Shown here in pieces: positions 1 through 6,200 of a DNA stretch of 7,466 nucleotides (its first letter is position 1; the number at the start of each line of letters is the position of its first letter). The translations under genes were made by a program, and so were the position numbers. The DNA comes from a bacterium (GTDB lineage: Bacteria; Tectomicrobia; Entotheonellia; Entotheonellales; Entotheonellaceae). The notes beneath the pieces are model-generated. The model did no database searches. It worked only from the letters and a program-made list of their open reading frames with translations, and was not told the origin of the DNA. The DNA is taken from the NCBI GenBank assembly GCA_027294925.1, contig JAPULM010000268.1, positions 1-7,466 on the forward strand, given 5' to 3'.

Positions 1-1
1 G

Positions 2-2551
2 GGCGTGCATACTGGCGATAGTATCACGGTGGTACCAGCACAGACGTTGAGCGATAAAGAATATCAGCACATGCGTGATGCCGCAGTGGATATTATGCGA
101 GCTATTGGGGTGGATACGGGCGGATCGAATATTCAGTTCGCGGTGAACCCGAACAATGGTGATATGGTGGTGGTGGAAATGAATCCGCGCGTCTCACGTA
201 GCTCTGCTTTGGCATCGAAAGCGACCGGTTTCCCAATAGCCAAAATTGCGGCAAAATTAGCGGTGGGGTATACGCTGGATGAGATTCCTAATGATATTAC
301 CCGAGAGACACCAGCTTCGTTTGAGCCGACGATAGATTATTGTGTGGTTAAAATGCCTCGCTTTGCGTTTGAGAAATTTCCCGAGACGGATTCTACCTTG
401 ACGACCCAAATGAAATCTGTCGGCGAAGTCATGGCCATTGGTCGGACCTTCAAAGAAGCCTTGCATAAGGCCATTCGTTCGCTTGAGATTGGTTATCAGG
501 GCTTTGAGTCACCGACGTTTGAGACGGATAATCCTGATGATATCGAGGCGATGATTCGGCAAAAATTGCAGACCCCTAATGCTGAGCGTCTATGGTATAT
601 CGCTGAGGCCATACGGCGAGGTATGTCGATTGAGACCATTGCTAGCTTGACAGCGATTGACCCCTGGTTTCTGGTTAATCTGCAGCAGATTGTGAGGTTG
701 GAAGGCGATATTTGTCACCCTATGTCCAATGCAGCCTCCGAGTCGATTATGCTTGCGGAGCCGCTTTTGGTAAAGGCTAAGCAGTATGGTTTTTCGGATG
801 CCAGATTAGCCGCCTTGTTAACAGCGGGTAATGACAATCTTGTTCAGGCTACTCATCGTCTTCGCGCGTTGCGACGTCAACACAATCTCGTTGCCCGCTT
901 TAAAAGGGTCGATACGTGCGGGGCAGAGTTTGAGGCTCATACGCCGTATATGTATTCAACCTATGAGCGCGAATGTGAGGCTAATGCGCAGGATGTCAAG
1001 AAGATCATGATTCTCGGTGGAGGGCCAAATCGTATCGGCCAGGGTATTGAATTCGATTATTGCTGTGTGCATGCGGCGCTTGCCTTGAGAGAAGATGGTT
1101 ATCAGACCATCATGGTGAATTGTAATCCCGAAACGGTCAGTACGGACTATGATACGTCAGATCGCTTGTATTTTGAACCTTTGACGTTTGAAGATGTGAT
1201 GAACATCGTCGAGGTCGAACAGCCCGATGGGGTGATTGTGCAGTTTGGCGGCCAGACGCCGCTTAACCTGGCGCTCCCTCTGGCACAGGCAGGGGTGCCG
1301 ATTTTGGGTACGCCGCCTGATAGTATTGATCGTGCTGAGGATCGTGAACGTTTTCAGCACCTGATTGAAGCATTGTGTCTTACGCAGCCCGCTAATGGTA
1401 CGGCCACATCACAAGAGGAGGCGCGCCAGATTGCTCATCGAGTAGGCTATCCGGTGGTACTTCGTCCCTCGTACGTGCTTGGCGGGCGAGCGATGGAGAT
1501 TGTGTTTGATGATGCGAGTCTTGCAGCCTATATGCGGATGGCGGTTCAGGTAGCTCCAGGTTCGCCTGTATTAATCGATAAGTTTCTTGAAGATGCGGTT
1601 GAAGTTGATGTGGACGCCATCTGCGATGGTTCAGAGGTGGTCATTGGTGCGGTGATGGAACATATTGAAGAGGCTGGTATCCACTCTGGTGATAGTGCAT
1701 GCTCCTTGCCGCCTTATTCATTATCAGATGAGACTATTACGGTTTTAAAAGATCAAACGAAAGCCCTAGCCCATGAACTCGGTGTTGTGGGTTTAATTAA
1801 TATTCAGTTCGCAGTGCAGAATGGGGTGATCTATGTACTAGAAGTCAATCCTCGTGCGTCGCGTACAATTCCCTTTGTGAGTAAAGTGATCGGGGTACCG
1901 TTGGCAAAACTTGCTGCACGTGTGATGGCTGGCCAGACACTGCGCAAGCTTAATTTCACCTGCGAGGTGACAGTACCCTACCATGCCGTTAAGGAAGCCG
2001 TGTTTCCGTTTGTTAAATTTCCCGGTGTTGATACGGTGCTGGGTCCGGAAATGAAGTCAACCGGAGAAGTCATGGGGCTTGACACCTCATTCGGCCGAGC
2101 CTTTGCCAAATCACAGATGAGCAGTGAAAGTTCCCTGCCGCTTGAAGGTAAAGCATTTATTAGTGTGAGAGACGGAGATAAGCCTGCCGCCGTCCGGCTT
2201 GCACGTGAGCTGACAGAAATCGGCTTTCAGATCACCGCAACCCGGGGGACGGCGGCCGTGATTGCCGAAGTAGGATTGGTCGTGGAGGCAGTGAATAAAG
2301 TTAAAGAGGGGCGCCCTCACATTGTTGATTTGATGACCAACGGTGAGGTGCATTTGGTGATTAACACGCCGATTGGAAAGCATTCATTAGCGGATTCCTA
2401 TTCGATACGGCGAACGGCATTAACGCTTAATATTCCGTATTGTACCACGATGTCTGGAGCATTTGCGGCAGTTCGAGGGATACGTGCATCCCGTGAGGAA
2501 ACGATGGCGGTTTGTTCGCTACAGGAATACCATCAGCAACTCCGCTCTTGA
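2..2551 (+). CDS. carB: Carbamoyl-phosphate synthase large subunit, 5'-truncated by window edge
   Basis: The large subunit of carbamoyl-phosphate synthase makes carbamoyl phosphate from bicarbonate, glutamine-derived ammonia and two ATP, feeding pyrimidine and arginine synthesis in the cytoplasm. The reading frame is open from the left edge. The visible protein (about 849 residues of a usual ~1070) starts inside the first ATP-grasp domain at HTGDS, so about 240 residues are missing; the GTG at 5 is an internal Val codon, not a start. Order seen: rest of ATP-grasp 1 with [11 protein letters not shown] and [18 protein letters not shown]; oligomerisation domain to about residue 310; second synthetase half from [19 protein letters not shown] (near 330) with [30 protein letters not shown] and [10 protein letters not shown] (H near 560); and an MGS-like allosteric domain from about 715 ([24 protein letters not shown]). 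The linker between VRLE and KRVDTC looks about a dozen residues longer than in E. coli. It ends in TGA 11 nt before pyrD, suggesting a pyrimidine operon. The identification is near certain. Confidence 0.97.
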   Translation, partial: GVHTGDSITVVPAQTLSDKEYQHMRDAAVDIMRAIGVDTGGSNIQFAVNPNNGDMVVVEMNPRVSRSSALASKATGFPIAKIAAKLAVGYTLDEIPNDITRETPASFEPTIDYCVVKMPRFAFEKFPETDSTLTTQMKSVGEVMAIGRTFKEALHKAIRSLEIGYQGFESPTFETDNPDDIEAMIRQKLQTPNAERLWYIAEAIRRGMSIETIASLTAIDPWFLVNLQQIVRLEGDICHPMSNAASESIMLAEPLLVKAKQYGFSDARLAALLTAGNDNLVQATHRLRALRRQHNLVARFKRVDTCGAEFEAHTPYMYSTYERECEANAQDVKKIMILGGGPNRIGQGIEFDYCCVHAALALREDGYQTIMVNCNPETVSTDYDTSDRLYFEPLTFEDVMNIVEVEQPDGVIVQFGGQTPLNLALPLAQAGVPILGTPPDSIDRAEDRERFQHLIEALCLTQPANGTATSQEEARQIAHRVGYPVVLRPSYVLGGRAMEIVFDDASLAAYMRMAVQVAPGSPVLIDKFLEDAVEVDVDAICDGSEVVIGAVMEHIEEAGIHSGDSACSLPPYSLSDETITVLKDQTKALAHELGVVGLINIQFAVQNGVIYVLEVNPRASRTIPFVSKVIGVPLAKLAARVMAGQTLRKLNFTCEVTVPYHAVKEAVFPFVKFPGVDTVLGPEMKSTGEVMGLDTSFGRAFAKSQMSSESSLPLEGKAFISVRDGDKPAAVRLARELTEIGFQITATRGTAAVIAEVGLVVEAVNKVKEGRPHIVDLMTNGEVHLVINTPIGKHSLADSYSIRRTALTLNIPYCTTMSGAFAAVRGIRASREETMAVCSLQEYHQQLRS

Positions 2552-2555
2552 GAGG
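2550..2555 (+). promoter_or_regulatory. Ribosome binding site of pyrD, overlapping the carB stop
   Basis: GAGAGG begins within the last two bases of the carB TGA stop. It lies 7 nt before the ATG at 2563 but only 1 nt before the ATG at 2557, so it favours 2563 as the pyrD start. The overlap implies that ribosomes ending carB could feed pyrD translation; this is inferred from spacing only. Confidence 0.6.
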
Positions 2556-2562
2556 CATGATC

Positions 2563-3525
2563 ATGACATCTACGTCGAATGTTCCTGATTTGCACGTACG
2601 CGTGGCGGCATTGCACCTGCAGAATCCGCTTATGGCGGCCTCGGGGACGTGCGGATATGGGGAAGAGTTGCACGCCTTCACTGATTTAAACCACTTGGGT
2701 GCTGTGGTTGTGAAGGGGCTTTCGCTACAGCCCGCCGCAGGTAATGCCGGGCCACGTCTGATCGAAACTGCTTGTGGCATGCTCAATTCTGTTGGCCTGC
2801 ATAATATTGGCATTGAAGCATTCATCAAATTGAAGTTGCCTCAATTACGGCAATTCCGCACTCAAATCGTGGTCAACTTTTGGGGTGAGACGTTGGCAGA
2901 TTATGTCGCAGTGGCCGCGCGTGCAAGTGAAGAAGCGGGGATTGCCGCCTTGGAGGCAAATATTTCATGCCCAAACGTACAGCATGGCGGTATGCTATTT
3001 AGTAGTGATCCACGTTTGACCTATGAATTGGTTTCGCAGGTGCGTCAGGTTACCACGTTACCTCTCATTGTAAAGCTCAGTCCTAATGTGACGGATATTA
3101 CCGCCATTGCCCGCGCCGCTGAGGATGCCGGTGCGGATGCCGTATCATTGATTAATACCCTGTTAGGTATGGCTATTGATCTTGAAACGCGGACGCCCCG
3201 TCTACCGTTGGGCTTTGGCGGGCTATCGGGACCGGCGATCAAGCCTGTTGCATTACGTATGGTATGGCAAGTTGCGCAGGCCGTCCGCATTCCGGTCATT
3301 GGCGTTGGCGGTATTAGTACAGGGGAGGACGTTCTGGAGTTTTTAGTGGCTGGTGCCCGTGCTTGTCAAGTAGGGACCGCAAGTTTTGTCGATCCGGCCG
3401 CCTGTCGACGAATATTGGCAGGTATGCGGCGTTATCTTCGCCGCCATCGGGTGGCGACGGTTGCCGAGCTTTGTGGGACACTCCAGATGCCTGAGATGAA
3501 CACAACGCTGCAGGCTGTAGACTAA
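2563..3525 (+). CDS. pyrD: Dihydroorotate dehydrogenase, class 1B catalytic subunit
   Basis: This FMN enzyme oxidises dihydroorotate to orotate, the fourth step of UMP synthesis. It is 320 aa from the ATG at 2563, chosen by its ribosome binding site; a TTG-initiated frame beginning at 2512 would only add residues overlapping carB. Landmarks: an N-terminal barrel strand ending in NPLMAASGTCGYG (21-33), FMN/substrate-contacting K51 in VVVKGL, the NISCPN motif with the class 1 catalytic base Cys136 (Cys135 in the Lactococcus B-type enzyme), KLSPNVTDI with K171, INT at 197-199, the LSGPAIKP segment typical of class 1B, and the phosphate-binding GVGGIS (247-252) and QVGTASF (269-275). Class 2 quinone-linked enzymes carry Ser in place of that Cys and an N-terminal helix domain, neither of which is present. 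Class 1B enzymes work with the PyrK Fe-S/FAD subunit to pass electrons to NAD+; no pyrK lies in this window. It sits directly behind carB. Confidence 0.95.
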   Translation: MTSTSNVPDLHVRVAALHLQNPLMAASGTCGYGEELHAFTDLNHLGAVVVKGLSLQPAAGNAGPRLIETACGMLNSVGLHNIGIEAFIKLKLPQLRQFRTQIVVNFWGETLADYVAVAARASEEAGIAALEANISCPNVQHGGMLFSSDPRLTYELVSQVRQVTTLPLIVKLSPNVTDITAIARAAEDAGADAVSLINTLLGMAIDLETRTPRLPLGFGGLSGPAIKPVALRMVWQVAQAVRIPVIGVGGISTGEDVLEFLVAGARACQVGTASFVDPAACRRILAGMRRYLRRHRVATVAELCGTLQMPEMNTTLQAVD

Positions 3526-3624
3526 AAGTGCAGTGCACCGCAATTAACTAAGGGAACCATCTCAGTAGATTTGTAGGGCTATAAACTTGGTGAATTTGTT
3601 CCTTCTTAGCTGCAGGGCTGTACG

Positions 3625-3648
3625 AAGTATCTCGTCGCGAGATGTTTT
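3625..3648 (+). terminator. Terminator-like hairpin after pyrD
   Basis: ATCTCG (3629-3634) and CGAGAT (3638-3643) form a perfect 6-bp stem around a 3-nt TCG loop. Weaker A-U and G-U pairs could extend it to 3625-3647. A short T run (3645-3648) follows. It lies about 100 nt after the pyrD stop and could end the carB-pyrD transcript. The T tract is short, so it may be a weak terminator, or the dyad may be an operator, because it overlaps the promoter region just downstream. Confidence 0.4.
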
Positions 3649-3656
3649 GATATAAT
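3648..3656 (+). promoter_or_regulatory. Extended -10 promoter for the aldolase (and perhaps lepB)
   Basis: TGATATAAT is a full match to the bacterial sigma-70 extended -10 (TGnTATAAT), with the TATAAT hexamer at 3651-3656. No good -35 hexamer is seen 16-18 nt upstream, which is common for extended -10 promoters. The expected start site near 3663 would give a leader of about 30 nt before the ATG at 3693. It is inferred from the motif alone. Confidence 0.6.
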
Positions 3657-3692
3657 CGGTTATCCTACTTGATTGATGCAGGATAGGGATAC

Positions 3693-4328
3693 ATGATGCC
3701 TACCTCTGGCCATATCCGCCGGGACATTGTACAGGTTTGTCGTCACCTTTACCAGCGTGGGTTTGTGGTTGGTACAGAGGGTAATGTGAGCGTACGGGTG
3801 GCGCCAAATCGTTTCTGGATTACGCCTACAGGTTGTCATAAAGGCTTACTGGAGCCGGGTGATTTGCTGCTTATCGACCTCGATGGACAGGTGCATTTTG
3901 GCCTGGGACAGCCTTCTAGCGAGATGCCGATGCACCTTGCCTTGTATATGCACAGGCCTGACATCGTTGCTGTTGTGCATGCGCACCCACCTTTGGCCAC
4001 GGCGCTCACGGTTGCAGGGTATACATTGGATTCTATGTTGCTGCCGGAGTCTGTGGTTGCGCTTGGGGAGGTGCCAACCATCCCGTATCAGATGCCGACC
4101 ACGTTGCAGTTTGCCCATGCCGTTGGTGAGGCTATGTGTGACGCCGAGGCGGTCTTACTGGAACAACATGGCAGTGTAACCGTTGGGGCTTCTTTGCAAG
4201 CAGCGTTTAATCGGATGGAAATCGTGGAGCGTGTTGCGCAAATATTTTATCTGGCTAAAACCTTAGGAGATGTTCGCCGCTTACCGTCTGTGGAAATTGA
4301 GGCGTTGAAAGCGCTACGGGGATCCTGA
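3693..4328 (+). CDS. Class II (zinc) aldolase/adducin family protein, FucA/AraD-like
   Basis: A 211-aa cytoplasmic metal-dependent aldolase or epimerase of the FucA/AraD/MtnB superfamily. Members cleave or isomerise phosphorylated sugars, for example fuculose-1-phosphate, ribulose-5-phosphate or methylthioribulose-1-phosphate. Visible motifs: GTEGNVS (27-33) and PTG (45-47) for substrate phosphate binding, PSSEMPMH with the probable catalytic acid Glu77, VVHAHPP with zinc ligands His96 and His98, and LLEQHGSV with the third ligand His159. These four residues all sit exactly 4 positions beyond E73, H92, H94 and H155 of E. coli FucA, and the length is close to FucA (215 aa), so the fold and metal site look complete. 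Two ATGs stand in tandem (3693, 3696) behind the purine-rich AGGATAGGG at 3680-3688; either could be used. Its own extended -10 promoter lies upstream. Neighbours (pyrD, lepB) give no pathway clue, so the substrate is left open: a sugar-phosphate aldolase is most likely, with MtnB or a decarboxylase-type relative as alternatives. Confidence 0.85.
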   Translation: MMPTSGHIRRDIVQVCRHLYQRGFVVGTEGNVSVRVAPNRFWITPTGCHKGLLEPGDLLLIDLDGQVHFGLGQPSSEMPMHLALYMHRPDIVAVVHAHPPLATALTVAGYTLDSMLLPESVVALGEVPTIPYQMPTTLQFAHAVGEAMCDAEAVLLEQHGSVTVGASLQAAFNRMEIVERVAQIFYLAKTLGDVRRLPSVEIEALKALRGS

Positions 4329-4388
4329 GTAGTGACGAACCGTTAACGGCTGCTTACACCTTGTTGGGGATGATGCATGAGGATAGGG

Positions 4389-4394
4389 AAGAGG
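4389..4394 (+). promoter_or_regulatory. Ribosome binding site deciding the lepB start
   Basis: AAGAGG lies 5 nt before the ATG at 4400. The in-frame ATGs at 4370 and 4373 and the TTGs at 4361 and 4364 have no properly spaced Shine-Dalgarno. The ATG at 4400 also gives the usual short N-terminus before the membrane segment. Confidence 0.6.
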
Positions 4395-4399
4395 CGATC

Positions 4400-5209
4400 A
4401 TGAAGGAGCGGAAGCAGAAGTCCGTATTCCGCGAATATGCGGAATCGATTATTATTGCAGTTGTTTTAGCCGTTGTCATGCGTCAGTTTGTTGTACAAGC
4501 CTTCAAGATTCCTTCCGGCTCTATGGAACAGACGCTAGAGATTGGTGATCATATATTAGTCAATAAATTTCTATACCGCTTTACTTCCCCTGAACGTTTT
4601 GACGTCATTGTATTTAAATATCCCTGGGAGGAGAATCGCGATTTTATTAAACGGGTAATTGCGCTTCCCGGTGATCGTGTGCAGATGCGTAACCAGCGGA
4701 TTTATGTGAATGATCAGCCACTAAAAGAGCCGTATGCGCATTATACTTCGACACGGGTACGAGAGCCTTTTGGACCCGTTGTTGTGCCAAAAAAAGGTGA
4801 CATGATTGAAATACGGCAGGACAAGCATCTCTATCTCAATGGGAAACGGCTGCATATTCCGACCGGACAGAGGCCGGGTGGCCGTTTTTACCCGCGCGAC
4901 CATGGCCCAGCCATGACAGGGTTTGAGGTGTTTTACGCGAGATTGTTTCCAGCTGGTACGTCGTTGCACAAGCCTATTGGACCATTTGTTGTGCAACACG
5001 ACTACTATTTTGCCCTAGGCGATAACCGCGATAACAGTAAGGATAGTCGATATTGGGGATTCGTTGAGGATACCCGTATTAAAGGAAAAGCTTTTTTTAT
5101 CTATTGGTCTTGGTACCGCCAGGGCAGGTTTGTTCAGCATGTCCGTTGGGCTCGTCTAGGGAAGCTTTTGCAACTTGACCCTACGGGTCATTTTATGGTC
5201 AGCCATTAA
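4400..5209 (+). CDS. lepB: Signal peptidase I
   Basis: An inner-membrane serine protease that removes signal peptides from exported preproteins on the outer face of the membrane. It is 269 aa from the ATG at 4400, chosen by the AAGAGG site. A short basic N-terminus (KERKQK) precedes a single hydrophobic segment (about 17-34). Family boxes follow in order: FKIPSGSM with nucleophile Ser41, GDHILVNKF (49-57), the RDFIKRVIALPGD box with general base Lys84, and the box GDNRDNS..DSRYWG from 207. The Ser/Lys dyad is therefore intact. Between about residues 128 and 200 there is an extra stretch of roughly 65 residues (VPKKGD...HLYLNGKRL...) not present in minimal signal peptidases; related insertions occur in some other bacterial lineages. 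The aldolase ends 71 nt upstream without a clear terminator, so the two may share a transcript. The 3' end overlaps the convergent rsmA by 11 bp. The identity is secure; only the start is open to debate. Confidence 0.95.
   Translation: MKERKQKSVFREYAESIIIAVVLAVVMRQFVVQAFKIPSGSMEQTLEIGDHILVNKFLYRFTSPERFDVIVFKYPWEENRDFIKRVIALPGDRVQMRNQRIYVNDQPLKEPYAHYTSTRVREPFGPVVVPKKGDMIEIRQDKHLYLNGKRLHIPTGQRPGGRFYPRDHGPAMTGFEVFYARLFPAGTSLHKPIGPFVVQHDYYFALGDNRDNSKDSRYWGFVEDTRIKGKAFFIYWSWYRQGRFVQHVRWARLGKLLQLDPTGHFMVSH
5176..5196 (+). terminator. Terminator-like hairpin inside the 3' end of lepB
   Basis: TGACCC (5176-5181), loop TAC, and GGGTCA (5185-5190) form a perfect 6-bp stem followed by TTTTAT. It lies inside the last lepB codons, before the TAA at 5207-5209. 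On the minus strand the same hairpin lies just past the rsmA stop but is followed by AGTTGC rather than a T run, so it would act mainly on plus-strand transcripts. It is a weak candidate because ribosomes finishing lepB may cover it. Confidence 0.4.
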
Positions 5210-6008
5210 ACGGCATAAGATTTGCGGCGAGTTGTACAAACTGACCGACGTGTAATTCCTGCGGACGAAGGTTTGCCGCGAGATTTAGGGTTTGGAAGAT
5301 ATCGTCGAGTTCTGCCTTGGTAATGGTGAGTTGTGGCGCGGCAAGGAGGTTCGCACGCAGGGTTTTACGTCGGTGGGTAAAGGCGCTTTTAACGATATTG
5401 AAAAAAAATGTTTCGTTGCTGCTAGGCCAGGGTAGGTTTGTATAGGGGACGAGCGATAATACAGTGGAGTTGACGGCTGGTACCGGGGTAAAGGCGTGGC
5501 GCGAAACGTCAAAACAAGTATGGATGGTCGCATAATATTGGAAGAAAATGGACAACGCACTATATGCGCCTGTTGTTGGAGGTGCGCTGAGGCGTGCGGC
5601 AACTTCATGTTGGAGCATGATAATGAGGCGTGCCAGGCGTTGTCGATACGCAAATAGGCGTCTTAGAATGGGCATCGCCATGCTATAGGGTAGATTGGCG
5701 ACGACGACGAATGGGGCGGGCAGTTGGTTATAGTTGTACGTTCGTGCGTCAGCCTGGATAATATGGATATCGGGAGAGGTTGCAAAACGTTGCTGAAGGG
5801 TGGCCACAAATTGTGCTTCGAGTTCGATGGCATAGAATTGGTTGGCATGTTGAGCAAGCATTGCAGTAAGAATGCCGCGGCCAGGGCCGATTTCCAAGAC
5901 GGTTTCGTGCGTTGCAAGGTTGGCGCTGTGAAGAATTTTTTCCACCACAATGGGGTCGCGTAAAAAAACTTGGCCAAAGCGTTTACGGTAACGCGAAACT
6001 TTTTTCAT
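5199..6008 (-). CDS. rsmA: 16S rRNA (adenine1518-N6/adenine1519-N6)-dimethyltransferase
   Basis: RsmA (KsgA) uses S-adenosylmethionine to dimethylate two adjacent adenines in the 3'-terminal helix of 16S rRNA, a late check of 30S assembly. It is 269 aa from the ATG at 6006-6008, a usual length for the family. Motifs: the N-terminal RKRFGQVFLRDP (8-19; usually GQ(N/H)FL), SAM motif I VLEIGPGRGILT (37-48), the acidic SAM-ribose residue in AIELE (Glu62), QAD (85-87), and catalytic motif IV NLPY at 105-108, followed by a C-terminal helical domain with FTHRRKTLR. All key residues are present. No Shine-Dalgarno is visible before the ATG. An upstream in-frame TTG (6039-6041) also lacks one and would add 11 residues that look unlike the family, so the ATG is preferred. 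It is the only minus-strand gene here, convergent with lepB (11-bp overlap) and divergent from sucC. A TATAAT lies about 75 nt upstream. Confidence 0.95.
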   Translation of the reverse strand: MKKVSRYRKRFGQVFLRDPIVVEKILHSANLATHETVLEIGPGRGILTAMLAQHANQFYAIELEAQFVATLQQRFATSPDIHIIQADARTYNYNQLPAPFVVVANLPYSMAMPILRRLFAYRQRLARLIIMLQHEVAARLSAPPTTGAYSALSIFFQYYATIHTCFDVSRHAFTPVPAVNSTVLSLVPYTNLPWPSSNETFFFNIVKSAFTHRRKTLRANLLAAPQLTITKAELDDIFQTLNLAANLRPQELHVGQFVQLAANLMPFNG

Positions 6009-6050
6009 TATATTGTAAGTTTTCTGTTTTGGGGTCTGCAACAGTGTTAA

Positions 6051-6170
6051 GTCGTTTGCCGGAGGGGGCTGCGTGTGAGTGTATTATAGCGCATCACCGG
6101 ATGAGAAACGACTCCCTCGCTCATCTGTATGATGTATGGGTCGATTCAGGCATGTGGCATGTCGTTTGCC
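6051..6170. repeat. Three evenly spaced GTCGTTT elements between rsmA and sucC
   Basis: GTCGTTTGCC occurs exactly at 6051-6060 and again at 6161-6170, both on the plus strand. The 7-bp core occurs inverted (AAACGAC) at 6106-6112. The left edges are 55 bp apart in both intervals. They could be binding sites for a regulator acting on the divergent rsmA and sucC promoters, but no known regulator motif was recognised. Confidence 0.4.
6083..6111 (-). promoter_or_regulatory. Candidate promoter for rsmA
   Basis: On the minus strand a perfect TATAAT occupies 6088-6083. At 17 nt spacing the -35 position (6111-6106) reads TCGTTT, a poor match to TTGACA. It would give a leader of about 65-70 nt before the rsmA ATG. 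The -35 position falls within the middle GTCGTTT element of the region, which could suggest regulation; this is inference. Confidence 0.4.
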
Positions 6171-6181
6171 CACGATGCCTG
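6147..6181 (+). promoter_or_regulatory. Strong hairpin in the sucC leader
   Basis: CAGGCAT (6147-6153) pairs with ATGCCTG (6175-6181), and the adjoining GTGG (6154-6157) pairs with CCAC (6170-6173), leaving one bulged G (6174). This is an 11-bp stem with a 12-nt loop holding most of the second GTCGTTTGC element. It ends 19 nt before the sucC ATG. No T run follows, so it does not look like an intrinsic terminator; a leader structure affecting stability or translation is more likely. Confidence 0.45.
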
Positions 6182-6200
6182 CTAAATGAGAAATAGACGC

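Noticed and set aside
2512..2562. TTG-initiated N-terminal extension of pyrD overlapping carB
   Set aside because: The extra residues do not resemble the family, and the GAGAGG site is well spaced only for the ATG at 2563.
2427..2828. 133-codon open frame on the minus strand across the carB-pyrD junction
   Set aside because: It lies opposite conserved codons of both genes and has no recognisable domain.
3530..3540. Inverted repeat GTGCA-G-TGCAC just after the pyrD stop
   Set aside because: A one-base spacer cannot form a hairpin loop, and no T run follows.
3661..3685. TATCCT/AGGATA inverted repeat that could hide the aldolase ribosome binding site
   Set aside because: The predicted transcription start (about 3663) falls inside the left arm, so the full stem would not be in the RNA; the stem is only 6 bp with a 13-nt loop.
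4340..4349. Perfect 10-bp palindrome CCGTTAACGG between the aldolase and lepB
   Set aside because: A 10-bp palindrome is expected several times by chance in 7.4 kb, it has no loop for a hairpin, and no promoter elements surround it.
4789..4795. Run of seven A in lepB as a possible slippage site
   Set aside because: The frame is intact on both sides with all catalytic boxes in order, and a run of seven is common by chance.
6007..6012. TATAAT on the minus strand overlapping the rsmA start codon
   Set aside because: Transcription from it would begin downstream of the ATG and miss the conserved N-terminus; the TATAAT at 6083-6088 is better placed.
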